NCBI GenBank assembly: GCA_944383685.1
Contig: CALWQM010000005.1
Coordinates: 1 to 64,000, forward strand
DNA from: an uncultured Clostridia bacterium
GTDB lineage: Bacteria > Bacillota > Clostridia > Christensenellales > UBA1242
Direction: 5' to 3'
Length of the DNA stretch: 64,000 nucleotides
Shown here piece after piece: positions 8,077-23,000 of this stretch. Both the position numbers and the translations under genes were made by a program. The notes beneath the pieces were generated by a model that ran no database searches, had not been told where the DNA came from, and saw nothing but the letters and a program-made list of their open reading frames with translations. Position 1 is the first letter of the stretch. The number at the start of each line of letters is the position of its first letter.

Positions 8077-11000
8077 ACATCTGTTGAAGATGAGTCGATG
8101 GATGATGAAACAAGTGGGTTTGTTGCTGATCAAGTGTATGACAACCAATATGTGACAGGAGTTAGTTCCTTAAATCTTGGAACTACAACTGCAATCAATA
8201 ACTCATTGATTGAGTTTAGTGGTACTAATTTGTTTGGCAACACGGTTAGCGGGAAAACGATTCAGGTGACGAATAGTATTTTCGTTTACACAGGAACTGG
8301 AACTGCTAAACTTTATAACACGATAACCAATTCCAATATTCACCTAGAAAATGTTGTTTTCTTTTCAACAAAAGGTAATGTTTCATTTACCGCAAATAGT
8401 GCTGTTACAACTAAGGGCTTCTATTACAGCAGTAAAACAGGCAATACCACCGGTATTGGACCAAACGGAAGCACAAGTGTTACATCTTCAATCAATTTGA
8501 GCACTTTGACATCAAGAGTGGGATTTTTCGCACGCAACTCTTTTGATGTTAATGATAATGGAACGCTTGACACCCTTTGGACAGGTGCTTGGTTGTTTGG
8601 TGAAGGTGGCTGGGCATTTGCAAGTGATGAAGTTGTTGGTGGTTCAGTTCAAGGAACTGGCAAAATCTATCCATTGCCATATAGTTATGTTTATGAAAAC
8701 TATATCAACAACAATGATGATGCATATATAGTTGTTACACTTTACACAAATTTAGATAATGTTGAAATCGCACCAGGACAAGGAGATGACAATCAAGAAG
8801 TCAATAGGTCTATTGCGGTTATTTTTAGTGGAACAAGTTCTCAAACTATTGATTTAAGTGATACATATAAACTTGACAGAAATGGTTATAATCAAACAGG
8901 TTGGTATGTTTATCCTGATCAAATTGGAACTCCTTCAACAAGCATAACAGTTAAGGATGATATGACTTTGTATGCTTATTGGGAAGAAGCTACTAAATAT
9001 ATCACTTTTGCACCAGTAGGCGGAACTATTTCTGGTTTGGCTTATAACACCTCTAAGAAAGTTGAATATTCAACTGAAAGTGCCACAGCTTTGGGTGGAA
9101 CATCCACAACAGGCTTGGTTGGAGCTGCGGTATCAAGACCAGGTTTCACTTTCGGTGGTTGGAGAGTTGCAGCAACAAGTGGCTCTTGGGTGAAAGATAG
9201 AACTTATTCAGCGACAGATAATGTAGAAGGAATGTATGGCGATGTTACTTTAAATGCAATTTGGAATCACCAATCTTACGAAATTAGTTTTGAAGGAATT
9301 GATGGAGCAACTGTTTCAGGCGGAAGTTATAGTTCTGGAAAAATTACATACTATATTGACCAAACATTTACCTTGCCAACAGCAACAAAACCGGGATATG
9401 TTTTCAATGGTTGGAAACCAGGCGATGCATCTGGAAGTGGCGTTACAACAAGCAACAATGGTAACTGGGTGAAAACAACAAATTACACCGGAGCACAAAA
9501 CACAGATAATAGCACTGTTGATAAGGTTAATGCCAATCTTTTTGGAAATGTTACTCTTACAGCACAATGGACTGCTGAAAAATATACTTTAACTTTCGAT
9601 GCAAATGGTGGAACATTAAATGGTGCAAATTCTTGCCAAGTTACTTATGATGCAACCACAAACAACACTGGTGTGACAACGGCAAGCAGGGAAGGTTACA
9701 CCTTTAAGGGCTGGTACACAGCAACTTCTGGTGGAAAGCAAGTTTATGATGCGTCAGGCAATGCGGTGGCTGGGGATTATTGGACAGCAGCAGGTGCGAC
9801 AGGAAAATGGAAATATGATGCTGGAAATAATGGTGCAACAATTCCTCTCTATGCTCGATGGACAGAAAACAACTATAATGTTATCTTCAACTTTAATGGA
9901 CAGGGGGCAAATGTTGATTCTGCAACAATGAAAGTTACCTATGGTGGCTCATCTCAAAGTGCGACCACTGGAAATAATACAGGGGTATTTAGCGTTAATT
10001 ACACCGCATTGAAAGCCGGAGCTCAATTCGACATTACGGTTACTAACACAGCAGGTGCACATTTCTATATTACAACTGGCAGTGCAACACCAACAACAGG
10101 CTCTTCATTAGATAGCTATGGATATAAATTTGACCAAACAAGCTATGGAGAAAATGATTCAACCTTTACTATAACTGTAAATGTATATCAAAGATATTCA
10201 ATAACCTATAATGCAAATGGCGGAACTGGTGATTTGCCTGGTGTTACATATAAAGTTCATGGAACTAATGTTAATGTTGCAAGCAACACATTGACAAGAA
10301 CAGGTTATAGAGCTGATGGCTGGGCAACATCTGCAAATGGAGACAGGGCTTACACAAATGGTCAAGCTTACACAACAAATGCTAATGCCACTTTGTATGC
10401 TCACTGGACAGCAAACAAATATGCAATCACAGTAAACTATGCTGGTTTCACAGGTTCTGGAACTGCACCAGTATTGAACCTTACATATGGCACTGATGGT
10501 TCTGCCACCTTGAATGCAGATGGTTCAACTAAAATTACTGGTGTTGATTATAACTCAACACTTGCTTTGAATTTCAGTGTGGTTGGTGAATATTACATTA
10601 ATAATGCAGAAGTAAAAACTGACCCTAATTTAAATTCAAATACTGAAGATAATAATAAGACTTATGAAGTTACAATGAATTCTACTAATGGTGTAACTAT
10701 AAATATATATGTTTATAGTATTTATAGCATTACCTATAATGTAAATGGTGGAACAGGATCAGTTTCTCCAACTATTGATTATAAATTGCATGATATAAAC
10801 ACAAATCTTGCAACAAACAATCTCACAAAATTGGGCTATTATGCTGATGGTTGGAATACTAACACCGCTGGAACAGGAACAAATTATGCAAGTGGTTCAG
10901 CATATAGTGGTAACGCAGATGTGACATTGTATGCAGATTTTGCACCTGTTCAATTTAACTTTACATTCAATAATAGCACTAATGAAAACATTTCCGCAAA

Positions 11001-14000
11001 AGTAACTAGTGCATGGACAAGATATGGTGAGACCGTCCTTTACAAATCAAATGGAAGTGATGTTATTGATTATCCTATTGCAACTTTAACAGGTTATAAC
11101 ATTTATTATAGATATAACAATACAAACATCATTTTAGCTTCTACTGGTATTGTTTTTGAAGCTGGCGAATGGTCAACAATTTTTGGTGAATTATTGTCTT
11201 CTAAATCCCAAGAAGAATTGAAGGCTGGTATAGATTTGACACTTGATGCTTCTGTTACTCCTATTTCTTACACCATTACTTACACAACAGATGCTGCACA
11301 TAGTGGGGCAACTTTACCAAGTGCACAAGGTTATGATGTTGCCAATGCAGTGACACTTGGAACTGCAAGCCTTGCCGGTTATGAATTTACTGGCTGGAAA
11401 GTTACAGAGGTAAACGGGCAAGATTCTGGAAGTTATGGTGGATGGACAGTTGGAGCTGTTTATACTGGTGCTCAAGAAGCTGGTAAATATGGCAATGTTA
11501 CATTGCTTGCTCAATGGGAAAACTCAGTTTACACAATCACTTTGGATAAGCAAAATGGAACAGGTGGAACAAGCACAATTTACTTGAAATATAATGATGG
11601 CTTCTATATGAACGAAGGCTGCACAACACCTGTAAATTCAAGCAATTTTGTTAAACCAACTTATGGTGGTTATGTGTTTAATGGATATTACACAGATGTC
11701 AATGGCGCTGGAACTAAAATAATTAATGCTGATGGAAGTGTTGTAAATGGACTTACAACTTACACAACAGCAGACGACACTTTATATGCTTACTGGACTC
11801 TTGACACTTATACAATTACCTATAATGTAAATGGTGGAAATGCTATTGATAATAAAGATTATCAAGTGACTGATTCCTTTAATTTGTCAGCTGCAACACG
11901 TGATGGGTATATTTTTGGCGGATGGAAAGTTGACACTTCAAAAGAACATGGAAACTGGGATATAGCAAAAACTTATTCAACAACAGAAACTATCTCAGGA
12001 ATGTATGGTGATGTTACATTGATTGCACAATGGACTGCTGAAAAATATACAATTTCATTTAATGCAAATAACGGCAGTTTAGACGGAAGTGCAACAGTTG
12101 AAGTTACATACAATTCTTCAAATAACAACTCTGGTGTGACAATTGCAACCAGAAATGGTTATAATTTTGCTGGTTGGTATGATTCTGTAACTGGTGGAAA
12201 CCAAGTTTATGATGCATCAGGTAATGCTGTTGCAACTGGTTCAGGCACAACATATTGGTATTTGCAAGACAGCAGTTATGTTTGGAGATATGATGCTGGA
12301 AATAATGGAGCAACTGTTAACCTTTATGCTCATTGGACAGAAGGTTTGATTCAAGTTGCAGTTAATTCAAATGACTCAACAGGTTCAACAAAAGCACAAT
12401 ACAATGGCGGTAGTGTTCCTGCAAATATCTCTATTAGATATGATTCTAAGAATATGTACATTGGTGATGAACTTTTAACCAGATTTGTTTTAACTCGCAG
12501 TGGATATGATTTCAAGGGATGGGCATTATCTGCCGATGGTGAGATTATCACTGATGCAAATGGTATCATTCTTAACAACTGGACAAATGAAAACTACGCA
12601 AATGCTTCTGGTGGGGCAACCTTGTATGCAATTTGGGAAGCAGAACTTATTCAAGTTACACTTGATTTGAATGATGCAAATTCAACCACAAAATTTGGCT
12701 CAACAGTGGCTTCAACAACTTTTGGAACAAACGTTTATATCAAATTTGACACACAAGAAGTTTATCAAGATGCTGACGGAAGCACAAAACTTGGCGATGC
12801 AACCTCAAGCACCTTCTTTGCAACTCGTGATGGTTATGATTTTAATGGTTGGAAAGCAACAACTGGCGGAAGTGTTATCACAAATGCAAGTGGTGTTTTG
12901 AACGCAAATTGGACAAATGCAGGAAGTTCAACACTTATTGCAGATTGGACAGCAAGAAGAATGACGGTAACTTTAAATGCTGGCGAAGGTGAATTTGGCT
13001 CTGGCACAGGAACTAAGACACAAACTGTTTACATTCAATTTGATTCAAGGGATGTTTATGATGCTTCAACATCTGGAAATAAATTGACAACTTTCCCAAC
13101 ACCAGTACGTGCTGATTATGACTTTGTTGGATATAAGACAGATTCAACAAGAGTTGTTGTTTCACAAGGCGAGAATTGGGTATTAAATGATGACTGGGAT
13201 GTTGACTATTTAAATGTCAATGAATTGACAGCAGAATGGTCTGCACATAAATATGTTATAACATTTAATGCTAACGAAGGTACTTTCTCTAATACTGGTG
13301 TTTTGACAGGTGATAACACAAGATATGGACAAAACCTATATGTTGACCAAAATTTCAGTTTGGCAACTGCAAGTGGCTATGTTTCAAGAGATGGTTACAC
13401 ATTAACTGGCTGGAAACTTGGAACAACTTCAACTGTTTATGAAATTGATTTTGTTGCAAATGCAAATTCTGCTGAAATTCAAGCAATCAAAACAGCTCAA
13501 ACTCTTACGGCTGTTTGGGAAGCAAATGACTATACTATAACTTACACAGCATCAGCAACTGCAACAGAAAATGGGGCAAAAGTTCCTTCTCCATTAGACT
13601 ATGATATTGAAACCGCAGTGTCTCTTGCATCAGCAGAAAATGTGACAGCTCCAACAGGCTACACATTTGGCGGATGGAAAGTTTTGGAAGTTACTTTTGC
13701 AGCTGGTGAATCTCCAACAAAGACAACTGGTGGTTGGACAATTGGAACTATTTATCAAGGTAGCCAAGAAGCTGGCTTATTTGGTAATGTTAAAATGGAA
13801 GCTGTGTTCAATCCAATTACTTACACAATTGTTTTCAATGGTAATGGTTCAACAAGCGGAAGCACAGCAAGTGTTGAAGTAACTTATGACGATGCTGCTG
13901 TTAACCTTACCACAAATGGTTTTGTAAGAACTGGTTACACATTTGCTGGTTGGGCAACAAGCCAAGGGGCAACAACTGCTCAATATACTGACGGACAAAG

Positions 14001-17000
14001 TGTTACAGCAAATCAACTTGAAGGCTTTGCTGACAGTGGCAACAAAATAACCCTTTATGCTGTTTGGAATGCAAATATTATCACAGTTAATTTAGATCCT
14101 AACACAAAAGGTATTACTGGAAATGCTCTTATTGGAACTCCATCACTTACAAGTTCCACAGTTTATATCAAATATAATACAAATAAATTTTACACAACAA
14201 ACACTGATGGTGTTTTAAGTGGTGAAACTGCACCAAAGGGAACTTTGACAGGGTATGAGTTCCTTGGATTTGCTGAAAGTGCTGATGCAACATCAGGAGA
14301 TGATTGTGTTATTAAAGCAGACGGAACAGTAACAAACTGGACAATTTCAACAAGTCCAAAAACCTTATATGCAATTTGGGGAATCAATCAAGTTTCTTAC
14401 ACAATTTCTTACGCAGATAGACAAGCAAACGGTGACCCAGAACTTAAAATTTCTTCAATTTCTGGTGGTTCAAACGTTTCTGGCTTGAATGCTGAAACCA
14501 ATTTCAATGCAGATGGCACTGCTAACCTTATTGTAAGTGCAGATTATGGCACAGATGCAATTACAATTGTTATTAATGTTATTGGCGCAGACGGAACATT
14601 CTATGTTCGTGAAGGTGCTGCTCCAACAAATTCAACCCTCGGCGGTAATGGCACAATAACCCTCACTTGGACACCAAGTGCAGATGGCTCAACAAGCCTT
14701 TATGTTAGACAGGCTTTCACTGTTACACTCAATCCACAAGGCGGAACAATCAGTGGAACTCTTGTTAATGGCACAAGAAAATTATATGGCGAAGATTATG
14801 AGTTGCCAGGTGCTATTGCTGACACAACAACAGGGGATACCACTTTTGGTATTTATAGAAATGGTTATGAATTTACTGGCTGGAACACAAGTACCGATGG
14901 ACAAGGCACTCCTTATAGCGGAGTTTACACTGCAAATGCAGATGCAACTTTGTATGCTCAATGGAATGCAAGAAATTACAAAGTTACTTATGACAACTTA
15001 GATAATGGTAACTTTGTTGATGAAGAAGGTGTTTCAAACACATTCAACTACACAATTGAACAAACCTTTAACCTTTATGGAAATGATAAGGTTTATAAGA
15101 ATGGTTACAGCCTTTTAGGATGGCAAGTTACTGATTATGACAGAAATTATGCTTTGTCAAATGTTTGGATTAATGGTACTTCAACATATATTTCTCCAAG
15201 CACACAAATTTCTGGTGCTTTCGGTAATAATATTAAATTGAAGGCAATTTGGGAAATTGTTCCTTACACAATCACATATGTTTTAAATGGTGGAACAACT
15301 GCGGAAGAAACAACAGTTTCCTATGATTTCAATACTTCTCTCAATATTTTATCTAGCACACAAGTGACAAAAACTGGTTATACATTGAATAGTTGGACAG
15401 TTACTCCAACTTCTCCTGATACTTCAATTGGTAACTGGGCTGCAACAGTAACACAAGGTGCGCCATTAACAAAAATGTATGGTAATGTTACTTTGACAGC
15501 AAACTGGGAAACAAATCCTTACACAATCACATATAACACAGATGGCGGTGTGGATGCAGATGGAACAAGCCAAGGCTTTGATATTGAAGATACTTTCACA
15601 TTGCACACAAACATCACAAAATCTGGTTATGAACTTTTAGGTTTCACAATTTCTAATGACCAAGGTAACTGGGAAGAAAAATTCCCACTTAGTGGCAACC
15701 TTAATATCAACATTGAGAATGATCAACACATTGATTTAACTGGAATGTATGGTAATGTTACTTTGAAAGCTGTTTGGGAAGCAATTGCTGTTTCTTATGA
15801 TATTGTTATTCAAGTTAGAACAGCAAGTGGTGAAGATCAAATTTTAACAACTTTAACTGGTGTAACAACTGGGGAAGTAACTGGTGCAACTTTAAATATC
15901 GACACTGTGAAAGCTTATGCAGAAGCTCAAAGTGGCGTTAATGTTGCTGGTTTTAGTTATGACACTTACACAACAAACAAAGAGGGAAATTCTCTTGTGC
16001 TTGTTGGAGACGGTTCTCTTGACATTAATCTTTTCTATAATCCTGTAACATACACAATTAACTATGTTGCAAGCGAAGGCGCATTTGGTAGCGGGGTTAC
16101 AACAAGCGTTTCTTATAACGTTTATGGACTTTTAAATCCTGCTGGCGGTGAAATTTCAATCTTAACTGAAAATGATGCAACAAGAAATGGTTACAGACTT
16201 CAAGGATTCACTATCAGTGGAGCTGGGGCAACAAATGGAAGTTGGAATAAATTCCTTAAAAATGGAATTATTGAACAAGGCTCATCATTCAGTTTAGATT
16301 TAGATAACAGAACTTATGGAAATGTTACTCTTACAACATCATGGCAATTACTTGCATATTCTATGACATTTAATGCCAATGGTGGAGAAGATGTAGCAAG
16401 TGTTTATTATAACATTGAAGGCACAACAAGTGGTTCTTACAGAAAGGTTGGAAACAGCTATGTTGAACAAACAACAGTTGCTGTAATTTCTGGAACAACA
16501 CGCACAGGTTACACACTTGATGGCTGGACAGTTGCTGCAAACAGTGGAAATTGGTCAACAAGTGATGCTGTTTATAAAGCAAATAGTTCAGTTGCTGGAA
16601 AATACGGCGATGTTACCTTAAATGCAAAATGGCTTAACAATGTTTATAAACTTAATGTAAATCTTAACGATGCTGATGAATCTAACGGTTCAACAAAAGT
16701 TACAGACGACACAATGCTTGGTTATGAAACAAATGGTGTTTATGTTAAGTATGGAACAAAAGAGTTCTATGCTGGAAGAACAGGTACAACAACTGCAACA
16801 AGCCCTATTTCAAACTTTGCTCCAACACGTGGTGGCTACACCTTCAAAGGTTGGGCATTGTCAACTGACACAGGCACACTTATCACAGACAACAAAGGTG
16901 TTCTAATTAATAATTGGAATTTGTCTAGTGATGATGATGCAACTTTGGTTGCTCAATGGCAAGCAAACACTTATACTGTTGTGTTTAACGGAAACGGCTC

Positions 17001-20000
17001 AACAAGTGGCAGTGTTGCAAATCAACCTTTCACTTTTGACGTGGCACAAAAATTAAATAAAAATAACTATGTTCGTAATGGTTATATCTTCAAAGGTTGG
17101 GCATTAAGCAGAGAAGCAACTGTTGAAAATTATGAAGATGAACAAGAAGTAAGCAACTTAACAGAAGAAGCAAACGGCACAGTTAACCTTTATGCTGTTT
17201 GGGAAGCAAGAACAGTTGTTGTTACATTCAACCTTAATGATGCAAGTGCTGGTAATGGTTCAACAACTGCAACTCTTACATCTGGCGCAACAACAATGAA
17301 TGTTAAATATTCTCTTACTTTTGCAAGTCTTTATGTTACCGACCCTAACTCTCCAACAGGACTTCCTGAGGCTCAAAGACATGGTTACACCTTTGATGGT
17401 TGGTATATTGGAGACACAAAGATTGAAAACAGTCATTTGGTTGCAACTTATGATGACGGCTTAACTTTAAGTTTAACTTTAACTGCTCACTGGACTGCAA
17501 AGAAATATAATGTTGTTTACCATGGAAATGATGGAACAGTTGGCGAAAATGAATATGTAAATGGTGTTCAAGCAACTTTCGACCAAAATTATTTGATTTT
17601 ACCTAACAGCAACGAAGCACTTGGCTTTATAAGAACTGGTTACACATTTGCTGGTTGGGGCTTTGCAAGAGGTGGCGACATTGAATATGCAACTGGTGAA
17701 CTTGGCTCAGATGGACTTTCAGTTCGATTCAATTTTAGTGCAAGCCAACTTTCAAATGACACATTAACTTTATATGCTCATTGGAGTGAAAACACTTACA
17801 CAATTAAGTTTGACGGCAATGACGGAGAATACTTTGGAACAGCAACTTTAATTCCTGGAAAGAGTGACACTTTAAGCGGTATTAGATTTACACAAGAAGT
17901 TACTTTTGAACAAATCTTCAATAGAGCAGGCTTCACATTCCTTGGTTGGGCGGAAGAGCCAACAGGAGAAGTTAAGTATAAAGTTGGTGCAACTGCTTCT
18001 GGAATTTTAACAGAACCAGGAACAAAAACTTTCTATGCAATTTGGAAGGCTAATCCTGTTAAATACACAATTAACTATTACTATCAAAAAGTTTCAAGTG
18101 CAAGCCTTGGACAAAGTGATAACTATGCAAGCGATTATGCTCTCTTTGGCCAAGCAGAAACCTATCAAGGTGACACTGGAACTAACGTAAACTATACAAC
18201 TTATAGAGATAATTTCATCTCAACAAATGGAATTTTAAAACCTGCATTTAAAGGTTACACAACAAATGGACAAGATAACAGTTTGGCAATTTTGGGTGAC
18301 GGAACATTACAAGTTAACCTATACTTTACACGTGGCACTTATGATGTTTCAGTAACTCTTGGCACGGGCATTCAAAGTGTAACTGTTACAAATGCTGACA
18401 GAGGACCAATCACTGGCTCACAACAAGGTATGAAATTCACTTATGCAATCTTCTATCAAGAAGTGATTTCAATAACTGCACAAACCAAGGCTGGTTATGG
18501 CAACCCTGTGTTTAAAGAAGGCGACTCAAATGTCACAACTTCATCTTTAACAATTGAAGGAAACAGAGATTTCACAGTTTCAGCAACAGCAGGAATTGCA
18601 ACCTTCAAAGTTGAAATCTATTATGAAACATTGACAGATGATGTTTATAATTCCTCTGCCGATGAAACAAAATCAAACAGCGGAACAACTGATTCACCTC
18701 TTGTTGTTAATGCAACTGGTAAAAACATCAGCATTAACGGCCAACAATATACAAAAGCTGGATTCAGCTATGACAACACCAAGACCGTTGCAGAAAACGG
18801 AAATAAAGAACTTAACACAATCACAGTTTTAGGTGATAACAGTTTGGTTGTTAAACTTTACTTTTCAAGAGATTCTTACACATTAACCTTAAATAATGGA
18901 ACTGGAATTTCTTCTGTATCTGGTGGCGGAAGCTATAAATTTGAACAAGATGTAAGCATCAGCGCTGTTGTTGCAGTAGGTTACGAATGGAATACTTGGG
19001 AACAAACTTCTGGCACAGCACTCACAGGTTTTGCTGCTGGAACAAAAGACCAAGCAAATCTTAAAATGGGTGCAGGAAATGCGACCTTAACTGCAACTGC
19101 AACAATTTTGCAATTTAGATTGACAATTGACCTTGCAGGTGGAACTTACACAGGCTCAGTTACAGGCACAGATGAACAAAACAGACCTTATGTTAAACAA
19201 GATTACAACACAACTTATGTTCTTGTTAACCCAACAAAGACAGGCTATGTGTTCACAGGTTGGAGTGATCCAACAGCAGGTAGCCTTGCCGAAGATGGAT
19301 ACACTTACACATTTGCTGCAACTGATGCAACAATAACTGCAACTTGGAGACCTATCACTTACCAAGTTAAGTTCGATGGAAACAACGCAACAAGCGGACA
19401 AATGGATAATCAATCATTCACATATAATGATCCACAACCTTTAACTTTAAATAAGTTTACAAGAACTGGTTACACATTTAAAGGTTGGTCAACAACTTCA
19501 ACTGGAACTGTTAATTTTGCAGATGGTGCAACACCTGGAAACTTAACTGCAAAAGATAATGATGTTGTTACTCTCTATGCTGTTTGGGAAGAAAACACTT
19601 ACACAATCAACTTCAATGGCAATGATGGTGAATACTTTGGAAAAGCAAGCCTTATTGACGGGGAAAGCGCCTCTGTAACTTTGAAATATACACAATCTTA
19701 CTCATTAAAGAGTGTTTATGAAAGAACAGGTTACACATTTAGTCACTGGACAACAGAGGCTGACGGAACAGGAACAAGATATAATGAAAATCAAAGTATC
19801 AATTCACTTCTTGAAACAGGATCAATGACTCTTTATGCTCAATGGACTGCAAATAGATATGCAATTAATTTAAATGAAAACGAAGGCTCTCTTGTTGGAA
19901 GTGACATTGAAAACTTAACAGTTTATGCAGAATTTAACACTCAAAAACTTTATACAAGCAAAACTGGTTCTGTTGAAGCAAAACCAGTTGCTGAAAGAGA

Positions 20001-23000
20001 AGGTTATGAATTTGGCGGTTGGTCAACAACACAAAATCAAGCATCAAGCCGTTTGATTGATGCAAGCGGTGTGCTTACAGCAATTTATCACACAGCAAGC
20101 GACCAAACAGTTTACGCTTTATGGACAGCAAATACTTATGAAATTACTCTTAACTTGAATGTTCCAGAAAGTGAAACAACAGCTCAAATTGTTGATAACA
20201 GCGACCCTGCAAACACAATTACTGATGGAAAAGTTTACATCACATTTGACTCCACAACCATTATGAATGCAGAAACAAGTGGTGTGGCTGTTAAACCTAT
20301 TGCAACAAGAACAGGTTACACATTCCTTGGTTGGGCAACAAGTGCAGGAGTTACAACAGCTGCTGGCTGTGTAATTGACAATCAAGGTAATTTGAAGAGT
20401 GCTTCTAAATTTAGCTCTGACACAGAATTGTTTGCTATTTGGACAGTTCTCTCTTACAACCTTACAATCAACACAGACAGTGCACAAATCAGTGATTTAA
20501 CTGTTACTGGTAATGACACTGAAAATATTTCTGGCAACACTTATAGAGTTGCTTATGAATCAAAAGTAAGAATCACATTTAATAATATAGCTGGTTATTC
20601 TTTCGTTAGATTTAACAAATCAGTTGAAAGTGTTGTTATTAATAATGTTAGCGGTGGTTATGAATTGACTATGCCATCACAAGATTTAACTTTAACCATG
20701 ATTTCTTCTGCTAACTTGATTAAAGTTAACATGAACGCAAATGATGAAGTTGGTGCAACAAAAGCTGATGCATTAACAAACAATGAAGTTTACATTAGAT
20801 ACAACACAAAAGAAATTTATGCAAATCGTTCAGCAGAAAATCTTTACATGCCTGTTGGCGAAGCAATTAAACCTGTTGCAAGCCGTGATGGTTACACATT
20901 CAAAGGCTGGGCAACAAGCAAGACTGCAACAGAAGCTGATGTTTTAATTGACAGTGAAGGACAACTTAAAGCAAACTTCACATCTTCAACAGTTGATGGA
21001 GCTGTTACATTGTATGCAGTTTGGACAGCAAACACAAACACAAGATTTGTTGTTGAATACTATTTCCAAAATATTGCTGGAAATGGATATGATAAACAAG
21101 ACAGCTTGACACTTGATGATTTGACTGGACAAACTGATGTTAATATCAATATTGAAACATATAAATCTTATTACACAACTGAAATCAACGGCTTTACATT
21201 TGCAAGATACACAACATTAAACAGTGCAAATGGAACAGAAGTTGAAAATGGTTCACTTAATATTGATGGTGATGGTTCAAGAGTTGTAAGAATTTACTTC
21301 ACAAGAAACACTTACACCTTGACAATCAATAAAGATAATGGTGAAAGCAATTTGACTGTTACTCAACGTCACGGTTCAACTTACTCATTGCCAACAGTGA
21401 CAAAGACTGGTTACAACTTTAACAGCTGGACAAAGACAAGTGGTGAAGGAACAGTAAGCGAAAACACATTCACATTTGGAATTGGCAATGCTGTGGTTAA
21501 GGCTCTTTGGGATGCAAAGATTATCACTGTTACACTTGATAAAGGTGAAGGTGACAGTGTTACAACTGAAACTGTTTATGTTAAATATGACAGCAACATT
21601 ATCTATAAAGATGCTGGATGTGAAACACCAATTGTTACACCTCCAACAGCAAGCAAACTTGCTTATGATTTCAATGGCTTCTATTATGATGGTAGTTTGG
21701 TGATTTCAAGTGTTGGTGCTCTCACCTCTCCTTGGACTTTAAGTGAAGGTCCAACAATCACCTTGACTGCTGAATTTAAGCCACATACTTACACAATCAC
21801 TTATGAAGGAAATTATGGCAACCCTTCTGTCAGCGACACAGAATACACCTATGTAAGCGAAATTGTGTTTGCAACTGCAACCCGTGATGGTTACACCTTT
21901 GGTGGATGGAAAGTTAAAAATGAAGGTGATATTGGAAATTGGGTGGTTGACCAAGTTTACCAAGGCACAATTGATGCTCCATCAAACTTGTATGGAGATA
22001 TAACTTTGGTTGCTGAGTGGACTGCAACACCATACACCGCAACATTTAACACAAATGGTGGAAGCACAGTTGACCCTATTCCATATGACATTAAATCAAC
22101 TTTAACAATGCCAACTGTATCAAAAGCTGGATATAAATTCACAGGTTGGACAGTTGATGAAACGGTTGGAAACTGGAACAAAGATGCAACATATCAAATT
22201 GGCGAACAAATTAATAACAAATTTGGTAATGTTTCATTTACTGCAAACTGGGCTGAAAGCACAGACACAGAATATCAAGTTCATATCTATTATCAAAACT
22301 TAGACAAAGGCTACACAACCTTTGAAACAAGTCAAAGATATGGCACAACAGGGCAGACAATCACAATTGATTATGTAACAAATCCTAATGCTGTAACAAT
22401 CACAGATTCAAATAAATCTCAAACTTACAGCCGTGATGGTTTCCATGTTGACACCACTCAATCTAACACCCAAAGTGCAACAGTTGGTGCAAACGGCGAC
22501 ACAGTTATCAATGTTTATTTTGCAAGAAATGAATACACATTAACCGTAAATGCTGGTAACGGAATTTCTTCTGTAACACCAAATGGTGCAAAAAGTGTTA
22601 TCTTTGGACAAGAAGTTGCCATTGATGCAACAGTTCAAGACGGTTACAACTTTGTTAACTGGACTGTGACAAGTGGAACAACTCCAACAACAAAAGATGA
22701 AGAAGAATTTATTGCAACAGCAAAATCTCAAACAATTGTTATTGGACTTGGAAATGTTACACTTCTCGCTAATGCAAGCACACAAAGCTACACAATCACC
22801 TATGTTAATGGTGAAGAACAAACACCAGCAAGCTATGATGTGACAGACCCTATTAACTTAATGCAAGTGACAAAAACTGGTTACACCTTTGGTGGTTGGG
22901 CAGTTTCAAATAATGAAGGTAACTGGACAGAAGAAGTTATCACATCAACAACAATTCCTGCTGGTAAGTGGGGAAATGTTACCTTAACTGCAAAGTGGAA